Source: Phyto melanocephala (lineage: Eukaryota; Arthropoda; Insecta; Diptera; Rhinophoridae). From it: DNA of 64,000 bases. Of this stretch, positions 24,169 to 34,200 are shown piece by piece. Numbering within the stretch: position 1 is the stretch's first letter; the number at the start of each line of letters is the position of its first letter. The notes under the pieces were generated by a model, which worked only from the letters and a program-made list of their open reading frames with translations, was not told the origin of the DNA and searched no databases. The stretch lies in assembly GCA_941918925.1 (NCBI GenBank), contig OW799234.1:71919043-71983042 (forward strand), read 5' to 3'. A program made the translations under genes and the position numbers.

Positions 24169-27100
24169 ATGATAATGGATAATGGACTCAATATTTTTCT
24201 CCTCCAGTGGAATATTCAAGGATTCGTTAATAACAAATACTCATTGGAACTACTCGTAACTACACATAAACCAAATATAATAGCTCTACAGGAGACCCAC
24301 ACAATTGACAAAACCAAACATCTTTGCATTTACCTGGTTACAAAATATTTTAACATATCCAGGACAGCCAATATGCGAAATCTGGGATTGCTTTATTGGT
24401 TAAAAACAACATAAACTTCACCAATCATGTAAAATCCAATGATGATCTACTTTTTCAGACTATAACTATAAAACATAATATCGAAATCCATATAACTAAT
24501 ATTAAAAACATCTCACTTCCCAACAACGTCCATCTTATTTTGCTGGGCAATCATAATTCGCATAGTAGCAAGGCATATCTTTAAGGTATATGCAACGGCG
24601 AATTGATACAACAAAGCAACTTTTTGAGGGATGTTTCACGTCAAGGCCAATTCGTATATCAGGGATAGAAAAGTTGTTTTTACATATTAAATATAATAAA
24701 ATTTCATTAAAACGAGGATATACATTTTTTAAACACATTATTAATGGCGCAAAAGCAACAAATATGTATACATAAATCTAGCACATTTATTATCAAAAAA
24801 GTACACTCAAGTTAATTGTTTAATACCGAAACCAAAATCACATTTCCTATCCATTATCCATTCCTGCATTAATAAATGAAATCAAGGCGAATTCCACCAA
24901 TTTTGACAAAAAGTTTCCCAACGTACAACGTACGTGGGAAAATTTTTTAAATTCTCTGAATCCAACAATGGATGTTAGACACCTATGGAACAAAGTAAAC
25001 AATCTTAGAACTGATAGAATAAACTCTTTCCCAATGATTTGTGTAAACAACACCAACATTTCACATCCTAAACAAATTGCTGACAAATGTGCCGAATTTT
25101 GGACATCGATAAGTTCTGACTCTACGCTCGATGCAGACATTGTATCTTCGAAGAGAAATCGTTTTATAGAAAATTTACCACAATACGGAGAACAGCTTAA
25201 CATCTTAGCAGAGAAAATTTTAATATATGAACTTGAAGATGTATTTAAAACTTTAAAAGCCTCAACCCCAGCTCGAGACAAAATTACATATGTGATGATC
25301 AAGAGGGCTCCTACAAACTTAAAACATCGTCTTTGTAAGTTATATAACAATATACAAGCAAACAGACCCTCATGATTGGAAAATTGAAATTTTGGCGCCT
25401 ATTCCTAAACCTGGTAAGGATCCTGTGCTTTTGGAAGGATACCGCCTCATATCTTTACTACCAGTCCTCTCTAAAATTTTGGAAAAAATTTTAGTCAGAA
25501 GGTTCTGGAAATCCACATTAGATAAAATCTCGAAAATTCAACACGCTTTTTTACCAAGACAAAATGTGCATAGCCTATGTCATGAGATGGAAGACACACT
25601 TAGATTAAATCTCAGGAAACGTTTACATAGTTTGGTCATATCCGAGGACAGTGAAAAGGCTTTTGATAGAGTCGTTCTCACATACGTAATTTTGGAGATG
25701 AATGACTGGGGTGTACCCAAATGTATTCTGGAATTATTGAGGTCATTTCTTATGAACCGCAGAGTTGTCGTCAAAGTGGACGGTTACTTCCCATCAAGTT
25801 TACCTTTGGATAATGGTGTCCCTCAAGGTTCACCGCTGTCTGTGGTACTATATACAATTTATGCTAACTCTTTGGCTTTTGTGGTTAGTTCTTCTGTAAA
25901 AAATCATCTGCCTTAATATACAAGGTAATCTTACAAACACAAGCTTATTACATATATTTTTTGTTTATTTTTTTCGTCAAAGTCCATACTTAAAAAAAAT
26001 TTGTTGTGTCAGATTTCATCTATAAGCAAACAGAGTCTCTATGTTGCAGGCACCTAAATATCAGCTGTTTCTCTCTCAATGGCCGTCACTTAACGTTGAA
26101 TTCTATTTTCTACAGGTTAGTCCGCAACGGCACGGAAAGTAACAGAACTTGTACACATTTTCTATTTAACAGAATGAAGTCAGCTGATTCGGAACGGAAC
26201 AGAAAGTAAAGACTAATTCTGCCTTAAGAAAAGATGTTGTGCAAGCGCCATAAGCATTAGAAATATGGAAATAAAAATTGTTCATCAAATGAGAATACTG
26301 GGGATCTTATTTACGGTAAATTTACTATGGAACATACAAGTTAAACAACTGTCCTCAAAGTTGGGAAAAATAAATATTCTTCTAAAAATAATATGCTCTC
26401 GTTCTAAAGGCCCAAATATTACTATTGCTCTAAATATTTGCAAATCGTTGGTAAGTGGTGCTCTGCTTCATGGCATTACAATATACGGTTGGACATAAAA
26501 AAAAAACTTTAAAAACTAGATACCGCAATTAACAACTGCTACAGAACAGCATCGGGCTTATTAAGAGCGATTTAGATATGAAGCTCATTACTAAAACTTT
26601 GAAAATACTCTGGAAAAATGTGCAGATAATCTGGCATCAAGATCACTTACAATTTCAAAAGACGGCCTCTATGATTTATTTTAGAGGCACACAGAACATC
26701 AAAGCCACTGCACAACATCTGCCATTGCACAAATTGTTATATAGACACAACATAATGTTGCCGGAGAAATCTCATGCCACATCAATCGAAAACAACTATG
26801 CTATAACTGACTCGAGTTAAAGTTCCTATAATAAAAATAACATCCCCACAATTTTCAAGAAAAGTCTACAGAGTAAAATAACGTACTTTGATCCGGAAAT
26901 CATAATTTACACAGATAGTTCTTTCCAAGGCGGTATAGCAACTTATGGTGTTGTAGAACAAAAAAGTCCAAGCCATTTTGAAACTATCCTCGAAACACGC
27001 TTGCCAAATGATGTCGGTAGTTTTTCGGCTGAACTAGCTGCCATTAAGGCTGCAATTACATATATAACCAGTAAAAACTATAGAGCCCTAATATGAACGG

Positions 27101-27640
27101 ATAGCTTAAGTACAACAAATGCATTAACCAAAAACCACAAAGGAATATATAATCATGTCATCATACCACCCAATCCCCATCAACGAGTGTTAATCTTATG
27201 GGTGCCTTCTCATATTGGCATAAGAGGTAATGAATGTGCTGATGCAGCAGCCAAAAAAGCACAAAACCTTTTAAATATTACTGAAGTCACTAATATTCCC
27301 AGCGTTATCTTTAACCAATACAAAGCATCACAAAGACGAATTCATTCTTATCCTAAAAAACTAAAATACAACAACAATTTGACAAGAAACGATTGCGTTA
27401 TGCTAAGTCGTCTGCGTGTTGGCAAAACTAAGTTCAATACTTAACACTACTATAACGGCACAGAACAGGCTAAATGCTCTTTCTGTAACGTTGACCTTTC
27501 GATTGAACATATATTAACAGAATGTCAAATTTCCAAAATAGACAAATCCTTGGATAAAATCTTGGACTGCACTACAAACATATATTTACTAGACCCCTGC
27601 ACAAATGGATTTGTACTTAAAAAGTACATATGATCTAGCA
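24169..27640 (+). pseudogene. LINE ORF2: endonuclease, reverse transcriptase, RNase H; broken
   Basis: Endonuclease start: IFLLQWNIQGFVNNKYSLEL and PNIIALQETH (24180-24305). RT: PIPKPGKDPVLLEGYRLISL and LSKILEKILVRRFW (25395-25510), EKAFDRV, NGVPQGSPLSVVLYTIYANS (25812-25875). The FADD-type segment is missing where other sequence intervenes. Thumb region: VHQMRILGILFTVNLLWNIQ (26280). RNase H: IIYTDSSFQGGIATYG, SFSAELAAIKAAI, TDSLST and LILWVPSHIGIRGNECADAA (26900-27250). The tail runs to HILTECQISK. At least six stops or shifts show it is dead. The clade call rests on the RNase H and the gag knuckles. Confidence 0.75.
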
Positions 27641-28486
27641 AAGCATGAACACTTACTCGAACTATAATAAAAAACAAGGTACATGTTTTTGAGAACAACA
27701 AAATTAGCGAGTAACTATTGGTTGTTACTCGACTTTGTTTTTGCTTGCTAACCACTTGTTCGTTTTTCTCTCTCACTTGACCATTCATAAAACGAACGGT
27801 AGAGTATCATGCGACAGCCAAACTTCACTAAGTACTCTCAGTACCACGTGAAGTTTTGCAAATATTAAAAACAAATAATATTGTTCCATGTATTTAATCT
27901 TTTTTAACCGTTAAGTTTAATAAAAAAAAAATGGAAATAAATGAGGTATGTTTATAACTTTATTTATTTAGATCATTTGAATTTTTATTTATTTATAAAT
28001 ATTTAAAGTGAAATTTATTTGCAATAATAAACTTTATTTGAAAATAATAATCATGGGAAACATCAATTAAATGTACATTTGTATGTAGATATGTATGTAC
28101 ATGTATTAAAAAATTCTAATTCAAATTATAGAAAAAAGCATTATTTTATTATATTATTTGTACATATATGAAAAATATTTAGGCTAAATTAAACAAAAAA
28201 TGTTCTAATTATCAATAGTCTAAGAAATAAATTTTTGGGTAATTACACAAATTTCAGCATTGCTGTGTAATACTACAAGTACCACATGAAGTGAACATAA
28301 TTTTATAGGTACTTCTTTTTCATTGTACCCATTTTTATATGTTCCTTTTTTTCGGAACATATTTCATCTACGGCTTCTGCATGTTAGTATTTATAAAAAC
28401 AACAATCACTTATCTTCACTGTTTGAGCGTTAAGCAAGAGAGCAAATAAATACTATATTCGACAGCGAGTTTCACATGTAAAGAAA
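27641..28486. other. gene-free region left of the Polinton
   Basis: AT-rich. Related phrases AGTACCACGTGAAG (about 27841) and AGTACCACATGAAGTGAA (about 28278) hint at a decayed repeat. A TATTTATAAAAACAACAATC stretch near 28389 could be a TATA-bearing promoter or LTR fragment. No ORF is supported. Confidence 0.35.
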
Positions 28487-28492
28487 AAAGTT
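28487..28492 (+). repeat. Polinton target-site duplication, left
   Basis: AAAGTT immediately before the first base of the left TIR. The identical AAAGTT follows the last base of the right TIR at 42945-42950. Six base pairs is the duplication length known for Polintons. Confidence 0.95.
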
Positions 28493-29241
28493 AGTAGTAT
28501 ATTTGTGGGCTTTCTGGGACACCAAATTCATCCTTATGGAGATTGCATGAGGATGAATTTTTGTTTTAAATTTTCATCCCAATGGTAATTTCCATAAGGC
28601 TGATTTTTAATTTTTGGTTGATATGCATTTTGTTATTGGTTTGTTTGTCTCAAGTTTCAATTAAAATTTTTTTATTGTCTGCAATTTACTCATACGGATG
28701 ATTTTTTTGTTGTTAAAAATTTTTTTAAAATTGTGTTGTTAAAATTTTTTTTAAATTGTAATATGAGAAAATGCAAAGGTAAATTATTATTTGTAAATAC
28801 ATATATAAATACTTACATATATAAATATGTGTATACAAACTTACATGTTTTAGAAAATGTATGTGCAAAATTGTTTAAATAAGAATGTTAAGAGATGAAT
28901 TTTCACAGATGAATAATTTAAGAGAAAATAATTTTTATTGAATGTAATTATAGTTTTCCATAAAGATGAATTTTATTTTTTTAAAGATGAATAATTAAAG
29001 AGAAAATGATCGTTTGAGTGATTTTTATTAAAACAGTAAAGAGGGATTGAATAAAAAAATATATGGAAATAAACTCAAGATATACTAAACCAACATTCTT
29101 AATTGATACAAAAATATATTAAAAAGTTACATGAGTATTTACATTCCTAATACTCAACCTATTTTTTAATTAGGTACCATTAAAAATTCCAAGAATGTAT
29201 TAAAATGTCTTTAAAATTAAATTATTAATTGTTAAAAAGTT
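28493..29241 (+). repeat. Polinton left terminal inverted repeat (749 bp)
   Basis: Pairs with 42139-42944 down to the inner border GTTAAAAAGTT. The outer 200 bp contain short hairpins (TTCATCCT...AGGATGAA and CATCCCAATGG...CATAAGG). Only a few mismatches to the right copy were seen besides one 57-bp length difference. Confidence 0.93.
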
Positions 29242-29620
29242 TGTTGTTAAAAATTTTTTTAAAATTGTGTTGTTAAAATTTTTTTTAAATTGTAATATGA
29301 GAAAATGCAAAGGTAAATTATTATTTGTAAATACATATATAAATACTTACATATATAAATATGTGTATACAAACTTACATGTTTTAGAAAATGTATGTGC
29401 AAAATTGTTTAAATAAGAATGTTAAGAGATGAATTTTCACAGATGAATAATTTAAGAGAAAATAATTTTTATTGAATGTAATTATAGTTTTCCATAAAGA
29501 TGAATTTTATTTTTTTAAAGATGAATAATTAAAGAGAAAATGATCGTTTGAGTGATTTTTATTAAAACAGTAAAGAGGGATTGAATAAAAAAATATATGG
29601 AAATAAACTCAAGATATACT
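28707..29620 (+). repeat. 380-bp direct repeat at the Polinton left end
   Basis: 28707-29086 and 29241-29620 read the same, from TTGTTGTTAAAAATTTTTTT to AACTCAAGATATACT, with no difference found by eye. The first copy is inside the TIR; the second lies just inside its inner border. The unit behaves like a 534-bp tandem duplication whose second copy is cut at 29620. The right end has only one copy. Confidence 0.9.
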
Positions 29621-29753
29621 TATATATAAAAGAACGATAATGATAATATTTTTCCTCATTAGTCTAATCAATACTTAAAAGTATGCTTAATAAAATGGTA
29701 AGAAATCGCATCATATTTAGAAGTTTTTTCTAATTTTATTTAAAATATTTTAG

Positions 29754-30056
29754 ATGTATGATCAAATAATAAATATTGCCCAAGGTTTAATACCTCAGTA
29801 TACAAAAATTGATGATATCCCCCTACATCAACCATATAAAGTCCTAAGGTTTGAGTGGAAGGAATCACAATATGGATCAAAAGTCATAGCATATTTGGAT
29901 AATAATAAATGGTTTTATCTTCCTCAAAGAATTACAAAATTTTTAAAAAAAGAAGATCCATACTTATCTGAAATGAATGATAAAGTGTGGACAATTATTT
30001 ACAAAGGTCGACAATCAGCAAATGGTTTAGCAGTATTTGAATTAAACTACAATTAA
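29754..30056 (+). CDS. small Polinton ORF, 100 aa, function unknown
   Basis: Starts at ATG 29754. The protein is compact, with alternating hydrophobic strands: PYKVLRFEWKESQYGSKVIA, NNKWFYLPQRITKFLKK, DKVWTIIYKGRQSANGLAVF. The pattern (gene-regulated strand, LP.R, then I.YKG) reminds me of short beta-rich proteins found in other insect mobile elements; an OB-like single-strand DNA binder is one possibility, but this is inference only. No signal peptide or membrane helix. It is the first gene inside the left TIR, 134 bp after the direct repeat. An AG-rich acceptor-like TTTTAG sits directly before the ATG, so a 5' UTR intron is possible. Confidence 0.65.
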   Translation: MYDQIINIAQGLIPQYTKIDDIPLHQPYKVLRFEWKESQYGSKVIAYLDNNKWFYLPQRITKFLKKEDPYLSEMNDKVWTIIYKGRQSANGLAVFELNYN

Positions 30057-30153
30057 GAATTTAAATGTTAAAAACCTCTACCATAAAGTAAATAAATAAA
30101 AATACATTTTTTTAATTTAAAAATATTAAATCATTTGTTTTATTCTTTGTTTC

Positions 30154-30603
30154 TTAAAAATCTAAACTTAAGGCTAATAAGATTTGGTCACCATCCTCAT
30201 CCATATATTGCTCATATGATGGTGGTGCAGCTGATAATGTTGTTGAATCTAAACTTAAGGCTAATAAGATTTGGTCACCATCCTCATCCATATATTGCTC
30301 ATATGATGATGACACTGCAGTTGATGATGTTGTTGATTGTTCTGCTGTTGATGTGGATGATGTTGTTGGTAGCCATCCTGATATTGCAGTTGATGATGTT
30401 GTTGATTGTTCTGCTGTTGATGTGGGTGATGTTGTTGGTAGCCATCCTGATATATCTGTTATATATGAGGATGGTTTTATTTTTTTGTAACTTTTAGCCT
30501 TTTTAAAGGCAAAATTATGAAAATTTAAAAAATGTCTTTTTTTGTTTGCGACATTTAAAAAAGAAACATAGCGACAAAACTCGCACTTTAACTTTGAGTC
30601 CAT
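30154..30603 (-). CDS. Polinton single-zinc-finger protein with internal duplications, 149 aa
   Basis: The ATG at 30603 begins MDSKLKCEFCRYVSFLNVAN followed by KKRHFLNFH, a C2H2-type finger at about residues 7-29. After a basic stretch (KKAKSYKKIK) there are two copies of ISGWLPTTS-TSTAEQSTTS, then two copies of SYEQYMDEDGDQILLALSLD at the end. The DNA repeats accordingly (units of roughly 70 bp, 30165-30430). The acidic-hydrophobic end resembles a protein-interaction or activation tail, so a transcription regulator of the element is a reasonable guess but not shown. It is transcribed convergently with the 100-aa ORF. The repeats keep the frame, which argues for selection or very recent origin. 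Confidence 0.7.
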   Translation of the reverse strand: MDSKLKCEFCRYVSFLNVANKKRHFLNFHNFAFKKAKSYKKIKPSSYITDISGWLPTTSPTSTAEQSTTSSTAISGWLPTTSSTSTAEQSTTSSTAVSSSYEQYMDEDGDQILLALSLDSTTLSAAPPSYEQYMDEDGDQILLALSLDF

Positions 30604-30906
30604 TTTTCTAAATTAAAAATTATTTTCAAAATATTTATTGAGAAAGCCTCATAATTTTAAACAAAGCATATTTTGAAATATAATCCCAGGAAGTCGTTGA
30701 ATTTAATTTTAAAATTGCCTTTGATTTTAGCATACATACATATATAATATTGTATAAGAATTTTATGTATATATATTAGAACACCTCATATTTTTCGAAC
30801 AATTTGATTTGAGTTCAAAAATGATAAACCAAGCATATTTTGAAATAGAATCCGATAAAAACGCCACTTTAATTTCAGGTAAATTTAACTTTGAATTTAA
30901 CATATA

Positions 30907-30955
<49 letters not shown>

Positions 30956-31282
30956 GTACATACATATATAGACATAAGAATTTTATAATTAGAGTCAACA
31001 AACTAAAAAGCATAATTATGTAATAATTTAAAGAACAACAGTACACATTTCAAAATGACCTTGAACAAAGCTAACCAAATATGAATTTAATATTTAAATA
31101 AGTAAAAGCAATAGCCAGTGCAATTCATAGTATTGTTCACTAAAGTAATCGGTCAATTTGTCTGTATAAAAATTAAAGATTTTGTGTGTAAATCTAAAAC
31201 AAATAATATAAACTGTAATTTAAAATTAGGTTAACAAATTGTTAAACTTCTTTAAATAAAATAAGAAAAACTTAAAATAAAA
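30604..31282. other. Polinton intergenic region with imperfect duplication
   Basis: Two related stretches (about 30640-30780 and 30785-30985) share AAGCATATTTTGAAATA and ATAAGAATTTTAT. It lies between divergent genes, so it is the likely two-way promoter region of the zinc-finger ORF and the polymerase. No defined promoter motif was recognised. Confidence 0.5.
30901..30970. repeat. (TA)n microsatellite
   Basis: About 60 bp of nearly pure TA/ATG repeats upstream of the polymerase gene. Length is likely polymorphic. Confidence 0.9.
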
Positions 31283-34200
31283 ATGGCTTTTGTGTGTTAT
31301 GAATGTAAAACAATTTTTAGTGATATCGAAAGTCTTAAAAGGCATGAGAGGACTCATGCATCTTGTTCAAAAGGAGTGGTTTCTAAAAAATCTCCATTAG
31401 ATGTGAAGATAATTAGAAGTGCCTTTAAATCTAGATTGCTAACTCTATCTTATGACAATAAAAAAGAAGAATGCCTCTTACCAGAGCTATTTATGAAAGA
31501 GGCTTGCGCACCAATTAAGCAGGAGGTTAATAAATTTTTAAAAATACATAATGCCCTGAAATTTAATATGGAGTTTTATGCCTTGTACGCCAAGCCTAAC
31601 ATGGATACCTTAGAAGACACTCCATTGGAAGTGAAAACCTTCCAAACAAAAATGAAGGAAATTTTCAACATGGAGGAGTTTGATGATCTATTTGAGAGAA
31701 AAACTCAAAATATTTTACAGAAAATGGAGGAATTTCAGGAAAAGGACAGTGGTTGGACTCTTATACAACTCATTAAAATTGAAGTCAACTTAAATAAACA
31801 TCAACCATTAAGAGGAACATCATACATTCCGTTACCGAAAAAATTAACATTAAAAAAGGCCTGCATAAATGTACAAAATAATGATGAATTTTGTTTCAAA
31901 TGGTGCATAATATCAGCCATTTCAGATTTAAAAACACATGCAGAGCGCACTTTTAATTATAAAGTAAATATCAGTTTTAATATTATAAATATAAATGGTT
32001 ACAGTTTAAATTTCAACGGATTAAGCTTCCCGCTAAAAATTAAAGATATAAAAATATTTGAAAGCAACAATCATAATATTAGTATAAATGTTTTTGGCTA
32101 TGATGAAAAAGCAGACTTAGTATTGGGTCCCTATTATAAAACAAAAGCGAAAAAAATTAAGCACATCAACATTCTATTTCTTCAAAAATGTATTGGAGAG
32201 GATGTTGTTTCACATTATGTGTGGATTAAAAATATTTCAAGGTTAGTAAAAGTGCATAAAATTACTTTAAATTGCTATTTTTATCTTGTACTACATTTCT
32301 TTCTATTTAGTTTATATGTTAAACTTATATATTTATATTCTAATTTTTGCAGACTTATTAAATCTCAACAAACAAGACATCATGAAAGTATTTTTGTATG
32401 TGATGATTGTTTACAGTATTTTCATCAAAAAGTGAAACTTCAGAAACACCAGAAGAATTGCACAAAAAGAATATCATACGTCCCAAGCCCAGATAAGTCT
32501 GTTTTAGAATTTAACAATTTTAGCAATAAGTTAGACTTACCGTTTGTTATATATGCAGATTCGGAGTGCATATTTGAAAATATTCAAACATGCATTCCGA
32601 AAGGGGATATTTCATCAACGACTTTAGTTGATAGACATATTCCATATGCATTTGCTTATTATATAAAATGTAGTTTTAGTAATAGTTTAAACAAATTTTG
32701 CAGTTTTAAGGGATTAGAGTCACCAAAATTATTTATAGAAAGTCTGGTGAATGATGTTAAATATTTATATTTAAATTTCATCTCAAAAAGTAAAACAATG
32801 ACACCCTTAACTGAACTGGAAAAACTTGATTTCGATAGAAATGACATTTGTCATATTTGCTCTAAAATTATTGTAAATGAAGTTAAAGTAAGAGATCACT
32901 GTCATTTCAGTGGAAAATATAGGGGGCCAGCACATAACTCATGTAATATCAATTATAAAACTCCAAAGTTTTTCCCCGTTATTTTCCATAACTTTTCATC
33001 TTACGATTGTCATTTATTTGTTAAGGAGTTGAACAAAATTGACGATGGTTCAATTAATATTATCCCCTTAAATAAAGAACTCTATATATCGTTATCAAAA
33101 ACAGTAAAAATTGAAGATAATAACATTGAAATAAGATTTCTTGACTCATATAGATTCATGCCATCCAGTTTAGACAATCTTGTGAAAAATTTAGAAAAAA
33201 GAGATTTAAAGACTGTTAAATCTATGTATAATGATGAAAGTAAATTAAATTTACTTATAAGAAAAGGCGTATTTCCTTATAATTATTTAAATTCTATTGA
33301 AAAGCTTTTGGAAAATAGTTTACCTAATATTGCAGATTTTTATAATAAGTTAACAGATACACAATGTTCTCTAGAAGATTACACACACGCGAAAGAAGTT
33401 TGGAAAACTTTCGATTGCAAAAACTTAGAAGATTATTTAATGTTGTACTTAAAGACGGATGTTTTATTATTAGCAGATGTTTTTGAGAATTTCAGAACAG
33501 TTTGTAAAAACATTTATCAATTAGATCCATGTCACTATTACACAGCTCCGGGACTTTCATGGGATGCCATGCTAAAAATAACGGATATTAAATTAGATTT
33601 ACTTACTGATAAAGACATGATAACATTTATTCAAAGGGGGATTAGGGGAGGAATAGTACAATGTACAAAAAGACATTCAATTGCAAATAATAAATATTTA
33701 TCAGACTATAATAATGAATTACCTTCTAAATACTTAATGTATTTAGATGCAAACAATTTATATGGTTGGGCAATGTCAGAAGCTCTGCCTGAGGGTAATT
33801 TTGAGTGGGTAGAAGATATTAATAATTTTTCTTTGAACTCAATTCCCACTGATTCAAGTGTTGGATATATATTAGAAGTTGATCTGATATATCCAGTTGA
33901 AATCCATGACATTCATAATAATCTACCATTCTGTTGTGAAAATAAAAAACCTCCCGAGTCAAAAGAAACAAAATTGATTGTTGATCTACATAATAAATAT
34001 GAATATATAATTCATTATAAAAATTTGCAGCAATGTTTAAAACATGGTTTAAAGTTAGCCAAAATTCATAGAATATTAAAGTTTCGACAATCCAATTGGT
34101 TAAAGAAATATATTTCCTTGAATAACTTTCATAGAACTAATGCGAAAAACTCATTTGAAAAAAATTTTTTTAAATTATTAAACAATGCTGTTTACGGTAA

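Larger units (their letters stand above)
22681..27640 (+). mobile_element. I-clade non-LTR retrotransposon (LINE), decayed
   Basis: In order on the plus strand: gag-like ORF1 with CCHC zinc knuckles, apurinic endonuclease, reverse transcriptase, RNase H and a C-terminal tail. Gag CCHC plus endonuclease plus RT plus RNase H is the architecture of the I clade. Both ORFs contain many stops and frameshifts, and the element is interrupted by a MITE at 23628 and by unexplained sequence at about 25917-26230. No 3' repeat tail or target duplication was found. Confidence 0.75.

Noticed and set aside
24847..25350. 167-codon minus-strand ORF
   Set aside because: Antisense to the LINE reverse-transcriptase region, which has the recognisable motifs on plus.
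28493..29100. Left Polinton end as an LTR or CRISPR-like array because of its short repeats
   Set aside because: The sequence is inverted at the other end with a 6-bp duplication, so it is a TIR; repeats are not regularly spaced.
30135..30497. 120-codon plus-strand ORF rich in L, M and I
   Set aside because: Antisense of the duplicated zinc-finger ORF; the hydrophobic repeats come from complementing its S/T/D codons.
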